Source: Idiomarina rhizosphaerae (GTDB taxonomy: Bacteria > Pseudomonadota > Gammaproteobacteria > Enterobacterales > Alteromonadaceae). Taken from it: a DNA stretch of 64,000 nucleotides. The stretch is taken from positions 186,001 through 250,000 of the forward strand of contig NZ_JAMZDE010000006.1 in the NCBI RefSeq assembly GCF_024159085.1, written 5' to 3'. The notes below the pieces were generated by a model, which ran no database searches, was not told where the DNA came from, and saw only the letters and a list, made by a program, of their open reading frames with translations. A program made the position numbers and the translations under genes. Of the stretch, positions 25,362 through 34,622 are shown piece by piece; within the stretch, counting starts at the first letter, position 1, and each line of letters starts with the position of its first letter.

Positions 25362-25418
25362 CCCCGGCTAAGTTCCGGGGCTCAGGACGCTCTGTGTCAT
25401 TGGTGCTATGCGCCAATG
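25362..25418 (-). promoter_or_regulatory. Two hairpins between gcvH and gcvP
   Basis: The first has perfect CCCCGG and CCGGGG arms (25362-25380), the second CATTGG and CCAATG arms (25399-25418). Neither is followed by a strong T-run, so they suggest mRNA processing or partial attenuation inside the operon rather than a full terminator. Confidence 0.45.
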
Positions 25419-25421
25419 GCC

Positions 25422-25811
25422 TCAGTCTTCGTCGATTGAAGCCTCGTAAGTATTTGCGTCCAGCAAGTTGTCCAGCTCGCTGCTGTCATCTGCTTTTATA
25501 CGGAATAACCAACCGTCACCGTAAGGGTCGTTGTTAACGGTTTCAGGCGCGTCTTCCAGGTCTTCGTTAACCGCAACCACTTCACCGGTCATTGGTGCGT
25601 AGATGTCGGATGCTGCTTTTACAGATTCAGCGACAGCGATGTCGTCGCCTGTTGCCACTTTGTCACCTACGTCAGGTAACTCAACAAACACCATATCGCC
25701 AAGAAGTTCCTGCGCGTGCTCCGAGATACCAACGGTAAAAGTGCCGTCGCCTTCATCACGAACCCATTCGTGGGTTGATGCGTATTTCAAATCTGCTGGA
25801 ATATTGCTCAT
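25422..25811 (-). CDS. gcvH: Glycine cleavage system H protein
   Basis: This is a 129-residue lipoyl-carrier protein of standard length. The lipoylation lysine is in [11 protein letters not shown] (about residue 65), and the start [14 protein letters not shown] and the C-terminal [11 protein letters not shown] are family features. It shuttles the aminomethyl group between GcvP and GcvT and reduced lipoyl to the L protein. A ribosome site (GAAAGTAAA, weak) precedes the ATG. Second gene of the operon. Confidence 0.97.
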   Translation of the reverse strand: MSNIPADLKYASTHEWVRDEGDGTFTVGISEHAQELLGDMVFVELPDVGDKVATGDDIAVAESVKAASDIYAPMTGEVVAVNEDLEDAPETVNNDPYGDGWLFRIKADDSSELDNLLDANTYEASIDED

Positions 25812-25861
25812 TTTACTTTCCTTCTAACCGGCGTAGCCGGAATGTATTGAATCTTGTTCGA

Positions 25862-26941
25862 TTATAAAACAGATTGACCGTTTCTGACGAAACCTGGCTT
25901 AACTACCTTCACTGGCATTTGTTTTTTACGCATTTCCACTTCCGCTGTATCACCAACACTTGATGGAACGCGAGCCATTGCAACTGAGAAACCAAGTGTA
26001 GGCGAGAATGTACCAGAAGTGATGATACCTTCGCCACCCTCAACGGTTACTTTTTGACCGTGACGCAGTACACCTTTCTCTTCCATCACAAGGCCGACTA
26101 ACTTGTCGTGGCCTTCAGCTTTTTTCTGCTCTAATGCTTTACGACCAATGAAGTCGCGATCAGCCGGTTCAAACGCGACGCTCCAGCCCATGTTGGCTTC
26201 CAGCGGCGTAATGTTCTCATCCATGTCCTGACCATACAGGTTCATGCCCGCTTCTAAACGCAGTGTATCACGAGCACCCAGTCCACATGGAGCAACATCG
26301 GCTTTTAGCAAGTCATTCCACAAAGCTTCAAGCTGCTCGGCCGGAACCACAATTTCGTAGCCTTTTTCGCCGGTATAACCTGTGGTCGCAATAAAGTAAT
26401 CGCCAACGTCTTTACCCACAAAAGGCTTCATGCCGTCAATTTCGGCGTACTGCTCTGCGGTTAATACGTTTTGAATTTTGTCAGCGGCTTTAGGGCCCTG
26501 CAGCGCCAGCATACCCATGTCGTCGCGCTCTTTGGTGGTGACATCAAAATCGGCAGCAACTTTTTCAATCCATGCCAGGTCGCGGTCACGGGTGGCTGAG
26601 TTAACGACCATGCGGTAGGCAGTTTCTGAGAAGAAATACACAATAAGGTCGTCAATAACACCGCCGTTTTCATTCAACATACTGGTGTATTGTGCTTTGC
26701 CTTCGGTTTTTAGCTTGGCAACGTCGTTAGCCAGCAGGTAACGCAAAAACGCTTGTGCCTGTGGGCCTTCTACGTCAACAATGGTCATGTGCGACACATC
26801 GAAAACACCGCAGTCACGGCGTACAGCATGGTGCTCTTCAATTTGTGAGCCGTAGTTCAGCGGCATGTCCCAGCCGTGAAAGTCAACCATCTTTGCACCC
26901 GCTTTTACGTGTGCTTCGTACAGTGGCGTTCTGCTACCCAT
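25862..26941 (-). CDS. gcvT: Aminomethyltransferase, T protein
   Basis: This 359-residue protein transfers the methylene from lipoyl-GcvH to tetrahydrofolate and releases ammonia. Family features are the N-terminal [20 protein letters not shown], the VFDVSHMT motif, the folate-binding region around DDLIVYFF, and [14 protein letters not shown]. It is the first gene of the gcv operon. The 141-bp gap to the divergent LysR gene leaves no room for a glycine riboswitch, so control is probably by transcription factors. Confidence 0.97.
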   Translation of the reverse strand: MGSRTPLYEAHVKAGAKMVDFHGWDMPLNYGSQIEEHHAVRRDCGVFDVSHMTIVDVEGPQAQAFLRYLLANDVAKLKTEGKAQYTSMLNENGGVIDDLIVYFFSETAYRMVVNSATRDRDLAWIEKVAADFDVTTKERDDMGMLALQGPKAADKIQNVLTAEQYAEIDGMKPFVGKDVGDYFIATTGYTGEKGYEIVVPAEQLEALWNDLLKADVAPCGLGARDTLRLEAGMNLYGQDMDENITPLEANMGWSVAFEPADRDFIGRKALEQKKAEGHDKLVGLVMEEKGVLRHGQKVTVEGGEGIITSGTFSPTLGFSVAMARVPSSVGDTAEVEMRKKQMPVKVVKPGFVRNGQSVL

Positions 26942-27082
26942 ACCGTGTTCCTTTTCTGTTCACTTTATGTGCGTGTGTATGGGCGCAAATTATAGGCGTG
27001 ATTCGTTTAAACTTAAAATCAATAATGCTTATAATGGTATTAATTTTTCAAATACCCAGTAATGACTTTATAAAGCGAACCA

Positions 27083-27925
27083 ATGAAACATTTATCCTTA
27101 GAAGCCTTACGCAGTTTTAGTGCGGTGATTGAGCTGGGTAGTATGACACTTGCCGGCGAACGCATGGGTCGTTCTCAGCCAGCTATTAGTTTGCAGCTTA
27201 AAAAGCTGGAGCAGCAACTGGGCGTTGAACTGCTAACGCGTCAGGGCAGCGGCTTTGCTCTTACCGCCGACGGTGACGTGTTATTTGACTACGCCCAGCG
27301 AATGTTGGCGCTGAATGATCAGGCCTGGGCGCAGTTCGAACCGCAACAGGTTAGCGGTAAAGTGCGGCTGGGTATTACCAGTGAATTCGCTTCCAGTTTG
27401 TTACCTAAAGTGCTGGGGCAGTTTGCTCAAGTTTACCCGCAGGTTACGCTGCAGGTGACTTCCGCGTTGAGTAAAGACTTACTGTCCGGACTAGGACAGC
27501 AATTCGATATTATTCTGGCACTGCGCGAACAGACCAATAAAAGCGATGTTTTGATTCAGCGCGAAGAGCTGGTTTGGGTGGGCTCCCCCGCATTGGTTGA
27601 ACAAGCCAGCTTGCCTTTGGTTGTGGCTCCAGAAGGATGCATTTACCGCCGCCGTGCCGAACAGAGTCTGCAACGGATACACCAGCCCTACAGAATTACC
27701 TACACCAACACCGACTTCTCAGGGCTTACCGCCGCACTACACAGCAGTTTGGGAATAACCGTGCTGGCCCGCAGCACGGTACCAGATAGTGTTTCGGTCA
27801 TTGATGCGCTTGCCAATGGAAAGAAATTACCAGCCCCGGGCTCAGTCAACGTCATTATGCGCCTGGCAGGTGGCGCTTCAAGTGCAGCGTCTCAATTGGC
27901 GGATTATCTGAAAGCGAGAATTTGA
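27083..27925 (+). CDS. LysR-family transcriptional regulator
   Basis: This 280-residue protein has an N-terminal winged HTH (SLEALRSFSAVIELGSMTLA, then GRSQPAISLQLKKLE) and a LysR ligand domain of normal size (GKVRLGITSEF onward). It is divergent from gcvT across an AT-rich 141-bp region, the classical arrangement for a LysR protein controlling its neighbour. It is not obviously GcvA, since it resembles the LrhA-type HTH more. Glycine or folate control is therefore an inference from position. Confidence 0.85.
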   Translation: MKHLSLEALRSFSAVIELGSMTLAGERMGRSQPAISLQLKKLEQQLGVELLTRQGSGFALTADGDVLFDYAQRMLALNDQAWAQFEPQQVSGKVRLGITSEFASSLLPKVLGQFAQVYPQVTLQVTSALSKDLLSGLGQQFDIILALREQTNKSDVLIQREELVWVGSPALVEQASLPLVVAPEGCIYRRRAEQSLQRIHQPYRITYTNTDFSGLTAALHSSLGITVLARSTVPDSVSVIDALANGKKLPAPGSVNVIMRLAGGASSAASQLADYLKARI

Positions 27926-27930
27926 ACATT

Positions 27931-28086
27931 TCACCTGACGTGAACGTCAGGCTACATATGGGTCGGATGTCGGGTAGCCTGATGCTATTGCATCAGGTGG
28001 GATGTTTAAATGATCAGATGAGCCGTTTGAATAATAAAGCGATGGTGGTGGGTTCGATATCTCACCTGACGTGAACGTCAGGCTAC
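27931..28086. repeat. Cluster of three REP elements
   Basis: Three palindromes occur at 27931-27955 (TCACCTGACGTGAACGTCAG then GCTAC), 27974-28003 (GTAGCCTGATGCTATTGCAT core then CAGGTGGGAT) and 28057-28086 (ATCTCACCTGACG to GGCTAC). Orientation alternates. Each carries the GTAGCCTGA and ATC(T)CACC halves of the family. They fill the gap between the LysR gene and ubiI. Confidence 0.8.
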
Positions 28087-28096
28087 GACCGTTGCA

Positions 28097-29275
28097 TCAG
28101 CCTAACGCTATCGCTGCAAGCTTCCTTTTGAGAAAGGTGAGTTTGCTTGGCAGTGCGAAAGCCAGGGCGCGTAGGCCTTTAATTACTGGGTTTGCTGTGC
28201 CGAAACCGCGTTTGAACGTTTCCATTGCGGCTATCATGAGCTGAGCGTCGGCTTTGCGCTCCCGCTGATACGCACTCAAAGAGCGGTGCAATTGCGCCAG
28301 CGAGGATAAATCCGCACCCTCAATTTTCTCGGTTAAGGCTTTCACGTCACCAAAACCTAAGTTGGCGCCCTGCCCGGCCAGCGGGTGAATGGTGTGAGCC
28401 GCGTCACCAGCCAAAACAATACGATACTGATACCATTGGCGGGCATACTGCATTCTAAGCGGGAAGGCTTTGATATCAGAGACACACTCGCAACCGCCTA
28501 ATACCCGCCCCGACTCTGTTTCCACCTGTTTTGCAAAGCGCTCCGGTGTCTCATTAAGCAAGTTTCTGGCAAGATCTTCATCGGCAGACCAGACAATAGA
28601 AACCGTATGAGAGTCAGGCGTTGGTAAAAGCGCCAGCGGCCCGGTAGGCAAAAACACCTGACGAGCCACGCCATTATGCGGTTGTTCCGTGCGAATGTTC
28701 GCCACAATGCCTTGCTGACCGTAGTCCCAGAAAGAAATTGGTAATTCAGCATACTGACGCACTTTCGAACGACCACCGTCGGCTCCAATTATTAGATCAG
28801 CTGACAGTAACCACTCACCAACTTCTATTTCTGCGGGGTGAGAACCGTCGCCGCCGTGAACCATTGTCCACTCCTGCGTCTGTAAAATCTCAACACCGGC
28901 CTGCTCAGCACATTGCCACAAAAAATGCTCCACCACGTTGTTTTCAACAATAGCGCCTAAATCTGCGGCGTTAATTTCCTTTGCGGAAAACTCAATATGC
29001 GCCGGGCTGTCTTTATCCCACACTTGCATGCTCTGGTAGGGGCCGCTTCGGTGTTCCTGCACTAAAGGCCAGGCACCGCAGTCTTTTAATACGCTGCGAC
29101 TGCGATCATTCAATGCGCTCACCCGTAAAGCCAGCTCGTCAGAAAGTTCAGGCTGCGAATGTCTTTCCAGCACCATCACTCGGCGGTTCTGTTGAGCCAG
29201 ACGTATCGCCAGACTCAGGCCAATCATGCCGCCACCAACAATCACAACATCTAACTTTTTGCGTTTCATGGTCAT
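28097..29275 (-). CDS. ubiI: FAD-dependent ubiquinone hydroxylase (UbiI/VisC family)
   Basis: With the start at 29275 (MTMKRKKLD) this is a 392-residue flavin monooxygenase. The ATG shares bases with the ubiH stop (ATGA). It has the FAD GxGxxG-type motif VVIVGGGMIGLSLAIRLAQQ at the N-terminus, the DG motif IIGADGGRSKVR (about 170) and the GD motif RIVLAGDAAHTIHPLAGQGANL (about 295; part shown). It hydroxylates the ubiquinone ring at C5 at the membrane. The ubiH/ubiI split is assigned by operon order. Confidence 0.85.
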   Translation of the reverse strand: MTMKRKKLDVVIVGGGMIGLSLAIRLAQQNRRVMVLERHSQPELSDELALRVSALNDRSRSVLKDCGAWPLVQEHRSGPYQSMQVWDKDSPAHIEFSAKEINAADLGAIVENNVVEHFLWQCAEQAGVEILQTQEWTMVHGGDGSHPAEIEVGEWLLSADLIIGADGGRSKVRQYAELPISFWDYGQQGIVANIRTEQPHNGVARQVFLPTGPLALLPTPDSHTVSIVWSADEDLARNLLNETPERFAKQVETESGRVLGGCECVSDIKAFPLRMQYARQWYQYRIVLAGDAAHTIHPLAGQGANLGFGDVKALTEKIEGADLSSLAQLHRSLSAYQRERKADAQLMIAAMETFKRGFGTANPVIKGLRALAFALPSKLTFLKRKLAAIALG

Positions 29276-30438
29276 GGTTGCATCCCCATGGTTAAGCGTG
29301 CAAAGGCGGATTTCAGCGGCGAGCAATGCTGCAGTAACATCAGCGCACTGTTACGGCCCACAACAGTGGGTAAATAATGGTTTGAGAAACCACGCACCAG
29401 ACCGTCGGTCAACTTAATAATGGCCTGATAGTCGCGTTCGCGGTTCTGCTCGTAGCCTTGTAAAACGCGGAAATTACCGGGGTCATCGGTTGTTGCCAGT
29501 ACTTCACACAACACTTCGGTATCCCGCAGGCCCAGGTTAAACCCCTGCCCGGCTATGGGGTGTAAGGCATGCGAGGCATTACCAATAATAACACTGCGAT
29601 GATGGGTTGAGCGTTTAGCTCGGCGTAAAATGAGCGGATAAAAAACCCGCTTCGATACCCCGGTAAATAAGCCTGCACGGTAGCCAAAGGCCTGCTGACA
29701 ACGGTGTAGAAATTCGGTATCTGACCATTGTTCGGCGGCTTCACGTTGTTTTTCAGTAAAGCTCCACACCAATGAGGCCTGCGAATTCTGCATGGGCAAC
29801 AAAGCAATGGGTCCAGCTTCGGTAAAACGCTCAAAAGCCCAGCCATCTAAGGGCTGTTTCATGTCTAAGGTGGCAATACAGCCAAACTGACCGTAGTCGT
29901 AGGTATCGGATTTTAATTCAAGCTGCTCGCGCACTAACGAGTTCTGGCCGTCGGCGCCAATCAGCAATTTAGTCTGTAATTTCTGCGCGTTATCCAGAGT
30001 GAGTTCAACCTGATCCTGCTGCTGTTCCAGTAACTCCAGTCGCACACCGGACAACCAGTTTAAATTAGGCTGTTTCTGGCAACTCAGGTATAGGTTATTG
30101 ACCAGCTCTGCAGCTGAAACCACGCGCCCCAGCGCCTCAACTCTTTCATGTTCCGCGTGTAATTCGGCAGCGCCGGAAAAACCACGATCAGAAATATGAA
30201 TGTGTTTTATTGGGGTAGTATCAATGCCATCGAGCGCACCAAGGCTTTGTAACCGCTTTGCTGAGGCAGCTGCCAGCGCAATAATACGTTTGTCGGCAGG
30301 CGGGCCTTCGGCGCGTGGTTCACACACCACAATACGCCAGTCCGGTCGTTGCTGCGCCAGCATTAAGCCTGTTAAGGCACCCACTAAGCTGCCTCCGGCT
30401 ATAACCACATCAGCCTGAGTTACTGGCTTTTCATCCAT
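29272..30438 (-). CDS. ubiH: 2-octaprenyl-6-methoxyphenol hydroxylase
   Basis: This 388-residue flavin hydroxylase of the UbiH/Coq6 family acts at C4 of the ubiquinone ring. Motifs are DVVIAGGSLVGALTGLMLAQ for FAD, LIGADGQNSLVREQL near 178, and VIIGNASHALHPIAGQGFNL near 295, where Asn replaces the usual Asp of the GD motif. It overlaps the pepP end by 19 bp. It lies between pepP and ubiI, as in E. coli pepP-ubiH-ubiI. Confidence 0.92.
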   Translation of the reverse strand: MDEKPVTQADVVIAGGSLVGALTGLMLAQQRPDWRIVVCEPRAEGPPADKRIIALAAASAKRLQSLGALDGIDTTPIKHIHISDRGFSGAAELHAEHERVEALGRVVSAAELVNNLYLSCQKQPNLNWLSGVRLELLEQQQDQVELTLDNAQKLQTKLLIGADGQNSLVREQLELKSDTYDYGQFGCIATLDMKQPLDGWAFERFTEAGPIALLPMQNSQASLVWSFTEKQREAAEQWSDTEFLHRCQQAFGYRAGLFTGVSKRVFYPLILRRAKRSTHHRSVIIGNASHALHPIAGQGFNLGLRDTEVLCEVLATTDDPGNFRVLQGYEQNRERDYQAIIKLTDGLVRGFSNHYLPTVVGRNSALMLLQHCSPLKSAFARLTMGMQP

Positions 30439-31742
30439 TCTTCAATCTCTTCAATGGTTTTTGGTACGCCCGCGGTCATGTTGTCAAAGCCATCGGCTGT
30501 TACTACCAGGTCATCTTCTATACGAATGCCTATGCCGCGCCACTTTTCGTCAACCTCGGCGTCTTCCGGAATATAAATGCCCGGCTCTACCGTCAGCACC
30601 ATGCCGGGTTTAAAGGAAACCGGCTCGCCTTCACTGTTGCGATAACGACCCACATCGTGAACGTCCAGACCCAGCCAGTGGCCTAATCCATGAATAAAAT
30701 AGGTTTTCCAGCGCTGTTCTTTAAAATTCTCTTCGGCATCACCGGTTAAAATACCAAGCTCTGTCAGGCCATCGCTAATGACCCGCGCTGCGGCTTCGCT
30801 CGCATTAACCAGATTACTGTCGGGTTTTATTTCGGCAAAGGCGGCTTGCTGAGCTTTCAGCACTAAATTGTAAAGTATGCTCTGTGGCTCACTGAACTTT
30901 CCATTCACCGGGAAGGTGCGGGTAATGTCTGCTGCATAACCCTGGTATTCCGCCCCGGCATCCACCAGCAGTAAATCGCCGTTGCGCAGAACGTCGCGGT
31001 TGTCGGTGTAATGCAAAATGCAGGCATTTGCACCGCCGCCGCTAATAATGCCATAGGCCGGATGCAAAGCGCCGTTCATAGCAAACTCGTGATGCAACTC
31101 CGCCGCTACCTGATACTCGTGCTTACCGTCTTCGACAAAACGCATAATGCGACGAAAGGCCTGCGTGCTAATGCGTGCCGCTTCTTTCATTACCGCAATT
31201 TCTGCTGCGGACTTAATTAAACGCATGGCATCCAGGTTAGGCCTCAAGTCAGACAAGCTCTGAGGCGCCAGTTTGCCGCTTCGTCTGGCTTTAACACTCA
31301 CTTCGTCACGAGCTTCGCTGACTAACTCGGCCAGTATTGAATCTTCACCCATAGGGTAAAAAACCGATTCTATGCCCTGCAACAATTCGGGTAAGCGTTC
31401 GGGCAAGGTATCGAGGTCTTCTGCGCTATCGACAGCTAAGGCTTCAACGGCATTTTCATAACCCAGACGCAACCCGTGCCAGACTTCGTGCTTTGGGTCT
31501 TTGTCCTGACAGAATAAAACACTGCGTGGGTTGCTGTCGTTGATCAGCAGCAACACAGCGTCCGGTTCATTAAAACCGGTTAAGTAGAAAAAGTCGCTGT
31601 TTTGCCGAAACGGAAACTCGGTATCGTTGCTACGGGTAACTTCACTGCTGGCGGCAACCAGTGCCAGTGAATTAGTCGGCAACAATTGCAGTAACTGCTG
31701 CCGGCGCTGGTTAAATTCGTCCTGCGGAATAACGTCTTTCAT
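30420..31742 (-). CDS. pepP: Xaa-Pro aminopeptidase P
   Basis: The ATG at 31742 has GAGG at good spacing, and an upstream TTG at 31754 is less likely. The 440-residue product is a pita-bread metalloprotease that removes N-terminal residues preceding proline. Metal ligands are visible in LLVDAGAEYQGYAADITRTF (two Asp), HGLGHWLGLDVHDVG (His), LTVEPGIYI (Glu) and GIGIRIEDDLVV (Glu). It is followed by ubiH with a 19-bp overlap. Confidence 0.95.
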   Translation of the reverse strand: MKDVIPQDEFNQRRQQLLQLLPTNSLALVAASSEVTRSNDTEFPFRQNSDFFYLTGFNEPDAVLLLINDSNPRSVLFCQDKDPKHEVWHGLRLGYENAVEALAVDSAEDLDTLPERLPELLQGIESVFYPMGEDSILAELVSEARDEVSVKARRSGKLAPQSLSDLRPNLDAMRLIKSAAEIAVMKEAARISTQAFRRIMRFVEDGKHEYQVAAELHHEFAMNGALHPAYGIISGGGANACILHYTDNRDVLRNGDLLLVDAGAEYQGYAADITRTFPVNGKFSEPQSILYNLVLKAQQAAFAEIKPDSNLVNASEAAARVISDGLTELGILTGDAEENFKEQRWKTYFIHGLGHWLGLDVHDVGRYRNSEGEPVSFKPGMVLTVEPGIYIPEDAEVDEKWRGIGIRIEDDLVVTADGFDNMTAGVPKTIEEIEEWMKSQ

Positions 31743-31765
31743 CAACGACCTCAACTCCGTCAGTA

Positions 31766-32332
31766 TTAATGTAAAGTTTTAGGCGGCTGGTTCGCGGGCT
31801 GTTCTTTTCGGCCTAACTCGGTGTAGCACATCATGGCTGAAATACGCAGATACTCGACAATTTCGGTGTAGGCTCGTTCTTCTTCCTCATCACCGTCGTC
31901 GGTAAATTCTATTTTTGCCAGCTCGACCATGTCTTCAATGGCTTCTTTTAAATCACCACTTAAATTGGTCATATTTTCCTGGTTCACACCATAGCCCACT
32001 AAAAAGGCGTTAACCCAGCCAGCCAGCGCGTTTAAGCGGTCAGACAACGGCGTTGTGTCTTCAGGTAACAACAAGCGGTAGCCTAAATCTTCGTCGCCCA
32101 GCGAGTGCTCAATTTCTTCGGCCTGCTGTTGCAGCAAGTTCTCCAGCTCAACGGGCAAGCCCTGTCCGTCGTATGCCAAATCTGACATTAAAATCATTAA
32201 TTCATTGCTTTTGGCGTCGCTACCGGTGGCTATTAGCCCGGTTAACATGCCCTGCACTTCCGACGCACTTGGCGTCATATCGTATTGTGCGTAAAGCTCA
32301 ACTAAACGGTCATAATTAAAACGTGTCGACAT
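31766..32332 (-). CDS. ygfB: UPF0149/YecA-like protein YgfB
   Basis: This 188-residue all-helical acidic protein has family signatures: residues after the start LVELYAQYDMTPSASEVQGM, LAGWVNAFLVGYG (about 118) and a C-terminal YTEIVEYLRISAMMCYTEL. It sits directly upstream of pepP, as in E. coli and Pseudomonas. In Pseudomonas YgfB affects expression of peptidoglycan-recycling and resistance genes; here the role is unknown. It is divergent from zapA. Confidence 0.9.
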   Translation of the reverse strand: MSTRFNYDRLVELYAQYDMTPSASEVQGMLTGLIATGSDAKSNELMILMSDLAYDGQGLPVELENLLQQQAEEIEHSLGDEDLGYRLLLPEDTTPLSDRLNALAGWVNAFLVGYGVNQENMTNLSGDLKEAIEDMVELAKIEFTDDGDEEEERAYTEIVEYLRISAMMCYTELGRKEQPANQPPKTLH

Positions 32333-32465
32333 TCACATTCTGCCTTTGGTTAATCTTGCCCTAATCCTAACACTGGCTTTACGTAATCGCTAGCTGACAA
32401 ACACCGGTAGCTCATGCCATAATGCCGTTATCAACGCTGTTGAGTCAGTTGCAAGGAGTCTTTGA

Positions 32466-32777
32466 ATGACCGCAAAAACCATGGATATAAAATTGCTGGA
32501 ACGTAACTACAAGGTCGCTTGTCCTATTGGGCAGGAGAGTGCGTTACAGCAAGCGGCAGATGCGCTTAATGAAAGGCTTGAAGAAACCAAGGAACGGACC
32601 CAACTGACCAATGTGGAACAGATAGCAGTAATGACAGCCCTGAATTTGTGTCATGAATGGATTCAGGATCAAAATGAACAATCTGCAAAAACTGCTAAGC
32701 TGGAAGAGAAAATTCAGTTGCTTCAGGCAACCATTGAACAGGCTATGAGTGAGCAACGCTCACAACGTAACCGTTAA
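32466..32777 (+). CDS. zapA: Cell division protein ZapA
   Basis: This 103-residue protein has the ZapA core (MDIKLLERNYKVACPIGQES near the start, then QAADALNERLEE) and a C-terminal coiled coil (EEKIQLLQATIEQAMSEQ). ZapA binds FtsZ and bundles protofilaments at the septum. GGAG precedes the ATG. It is followed by 6S RNA, the standard gammaproteobacterial order. Confidence 0.93.
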   Translation: MTAKTMDIKLLERNYKVACPIGQESALQQAADALNERLEETKERTQLTNVEQIAVMTALNLCHEWIQDQNEQSAKTAKLEEKIQLLQATIEQAMSEQRSQRNR

Positions 32778-32814
32778 CGGTTAACCTAAAGCAACAATGT
32801 AAACCCTTTTGCGG

Positions 32815-32999
32815 TTTCCTGGGGTGTTTGCCAGCAGGCTTATGTCCCTGAGCCGATGCTTGTATTAAAAGGGGATCACTGGCCTGCCATGAGCAAGCCC
32901 GGCTTGAACCGGGAAGCCTACGGCAGATACCATTTGCTCCCCGCCTTGAACCAATGGGTTCAAGGGCTACAGCCAGCAGCGGCACCTTGGGAAGCCACC
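32815..32999 (+). ncRNA. ssrS: 6S RNA
   Basis: The position downstream of zapA is conserved. Sequence matches to the known 6S RNA are clear: CCCTGAGCCGAT in the 5' strand of the central bubble region, TTGAACCNNNGGGTTCAAGG near the 3' end (CCTTGAACCAATGGGTTCAA), and GCTACAGCC followed by AGCGGCACCTTGGGAAGCC pairing with the 5' end TTTCCTGGGGTG. It forms a long hairpin with an open bubble that mimics a promoter and binds sigma-70 RNA polymerase. Ends are approximate. Confidence 0.9.
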
Positions 33000-33000
33000 C

Positions 33001-34572
33001 TTATTTTTCGCGATCCGCCTTTTCCTCAGCAACAATGGCTTTAACGTCCCGCAACAGTTGCTGAGCATCGAAAATAATACCGTCTTTAATGGTGTACTGA
33101 ATGCCTTCAGTGCGCATTGGCTGGTTATTATCATCCAGTTTGAAATGCCCGGTGCCATACAGCACTTTAAAGTTATCCATCGGGTTTTCATTCACAATGA
33201 CCATATCGGCCTTCTTGCCAATTGCCACCGAACCAATGTCGTCTTCCATATTCAGTGCTTCGGCACCTGCCAGGCTAGCGGCATGAACCACTTCCAGAGC
33301 GTTCAGGCCAGCTTCGCGCAGTAACTCCAGCTCGCGAATGTAACCAAAACCGTAAATTTTGTAGATGTACCCTGAATCCGAGCCGGTGGTAATACGACCA
33401 CTGTTTTCATGGAAGTCCTTCAAAAAGGCCATCCATTTCTGGTAGTTCTTTTTCCACGCAATTTCGTTATCGGTGGTCCAGTCAAACCAATACGAACCGT
33501 GCGCATAGCGGCTGGGCTCAAAAAAGTCCCATAACCGGGGCAACGTGTATTCGTCGTGCCATATGGCCTGGCGCTCACGCATTAAGTCACGCGAGGCTTC
33601 GTAAATGGTTAAGGTGGGGTTAATGGTAAAATCCAGTTCAATGAGTTCGTCACGCACCGCGTTCCATTTTTCAGAGCCCGGCTCTGCCGCCTGCTTCCAT
33701 AAACGCCCCGCTTCTTCAAAACGGTTCTGCTCGTTGTTGTAATTATAATCTGCCGGGTAATCCTGCACGCGCTGCTCTTCAAACAAAGCCTCCGGCAAAC
33801 CATACCAGTGCTCCATTGAAGTTAGGCCCAGGCGCGCCGAATCCAGTGCGCTCATTGACATCACATTCAGTTGCGCGTGATGCATCATAGTGCCTAAGCC
33901 CTGCTTGTTGGCTTCGTCCAGCGCCGCTTCCATAACCTTACGCGAAGCACCGAAAAACTTAATGCCTTTTGCGCCCTGGTCTTTTATATAGCGAACCCAC
34001 TCGCGCGCCTGTTCGCCATTATAAATGGGTTTATCCCAGCCTTGTCCGAAACCAACGTAGGGAATAATTCGCGGCGACGTAATGCGGTTGTCCGCAGCGC
34101 GTTCTTCATGCCACTGAACCCAGTCCAGACCGTTAAAGCTGCCCGGTTCGCGAATGGTGGTAATACCGTGCGCCAACCACAACTTCAACACATATTCTGC
34201 AGGAATACCTTTTGCGGAACCGCCGATATGGGCGTGCATATCGACAAAGCCCGGTAAAATATATTGTCCGCTCACATCCAGCTCTTTGTCGTTAGCGCCC
34301 GCTTCAGGCCGCCCTTCCGGCTTAATTGGCACGCCTGGGTTACCCACGCTGACAATATCGACAATGCGGTCATTCTCAATAACGATATCTACCGGCCCAA
34401 AGGGCGGCGCACCTTCACCGTTAATTAATGTGCCGCCACGTAAAATAAGGCGTTCGTATGGACCTTCACCGCGGTCACGTTCCGGGGCTTTAGGTGGCGC
34501 TTGCACAGCATAGGCTGCAACCGTAAAGGCCATGGCGACCATGGCTAAAGCTATCGTTTTTATTGTTTTCAT
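33001..34572 (-). CDS. Exported amidohydrolase-family enzyme
   Basis: This 523-residue protein has a signal peptide (TIALAMVAMAFTVAAYA). It shows the metal-dependent hydrolase pattern: ILPGFVDMHAHIGG (about 107-120), a candidate bridging Lys in GIKFFGASRK, MMHHAQL (about 241), a TSMEHW motif and TTGSDSGYIY (about 396). Such periplasmic imidazolonepropionase-like enzymes in marine bacteria often act on prolidase-type or amidic substrates. The actual substrate cannot be told. Its 3' end abuts 6S RNA. Confidence 0.85.
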   Translation of the reverse strand: MKTIKTIALAMVAMAFTVAAYAVQAPPKAPERDRGEGPYERLILRGGTLINGEGAPPFGPVDIVIENDRIVDIVSVGNPGVPIKPEGRPEAGANDKELDVSGQYILPGFVDMHAHIGGSAKGIPAEYVLKLWLAHGITTIREPGSFNGLDWVQWHEERAADNRITSPRIIPYVGFGQGWDKPIYNGEQAREWVRYIKDQGAKGIKFFGASRKVMEAALDEANKQGLGTMMHHAQLNVMSMSALDSARLGLTSMEHWYGLPEALFEEQRVQDYPADYNYNNEQNRFEEAGRLWKQAAEPGSEKWNAVRDELIELDFTINPTLTIYEASRDLMRERQAIWHDEYTLPRLWDFFEPSRYAHGSYWFDWTTDNEIAWKKNYQKWMAFLKDFHENSGRITTGSDSGYIYKIYGFGYIRELELLREAGLNALEVVHAASLAGAEALNMEDDIGSVAIGKKADMVIVNENPMDNFKVLYGTGHFKLDDNNQPMRTEGIQYTIKDGIIFDAQQLLRDVKAIVAEEKADREK

Positions 34573-34622
34573 CGGTTATCCTCAGACCATTCTTCAGCGT
34601 TTTTCTAAAAGCAGACTCTAGC

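Noticed and set aside
26942-27082. Glycine riboswitch before gcvT
   Set aside because: The gap is 141 bp and shared with a divergent LysR promoter, and no tandem aptamer core is visible.
34563-34622. Upstream in-frame ATG extending ygfA
   Set aside because: It adds a hydrophobic 20-residue stretch absent from the family and overlaps the divergent amidohydrolase start.
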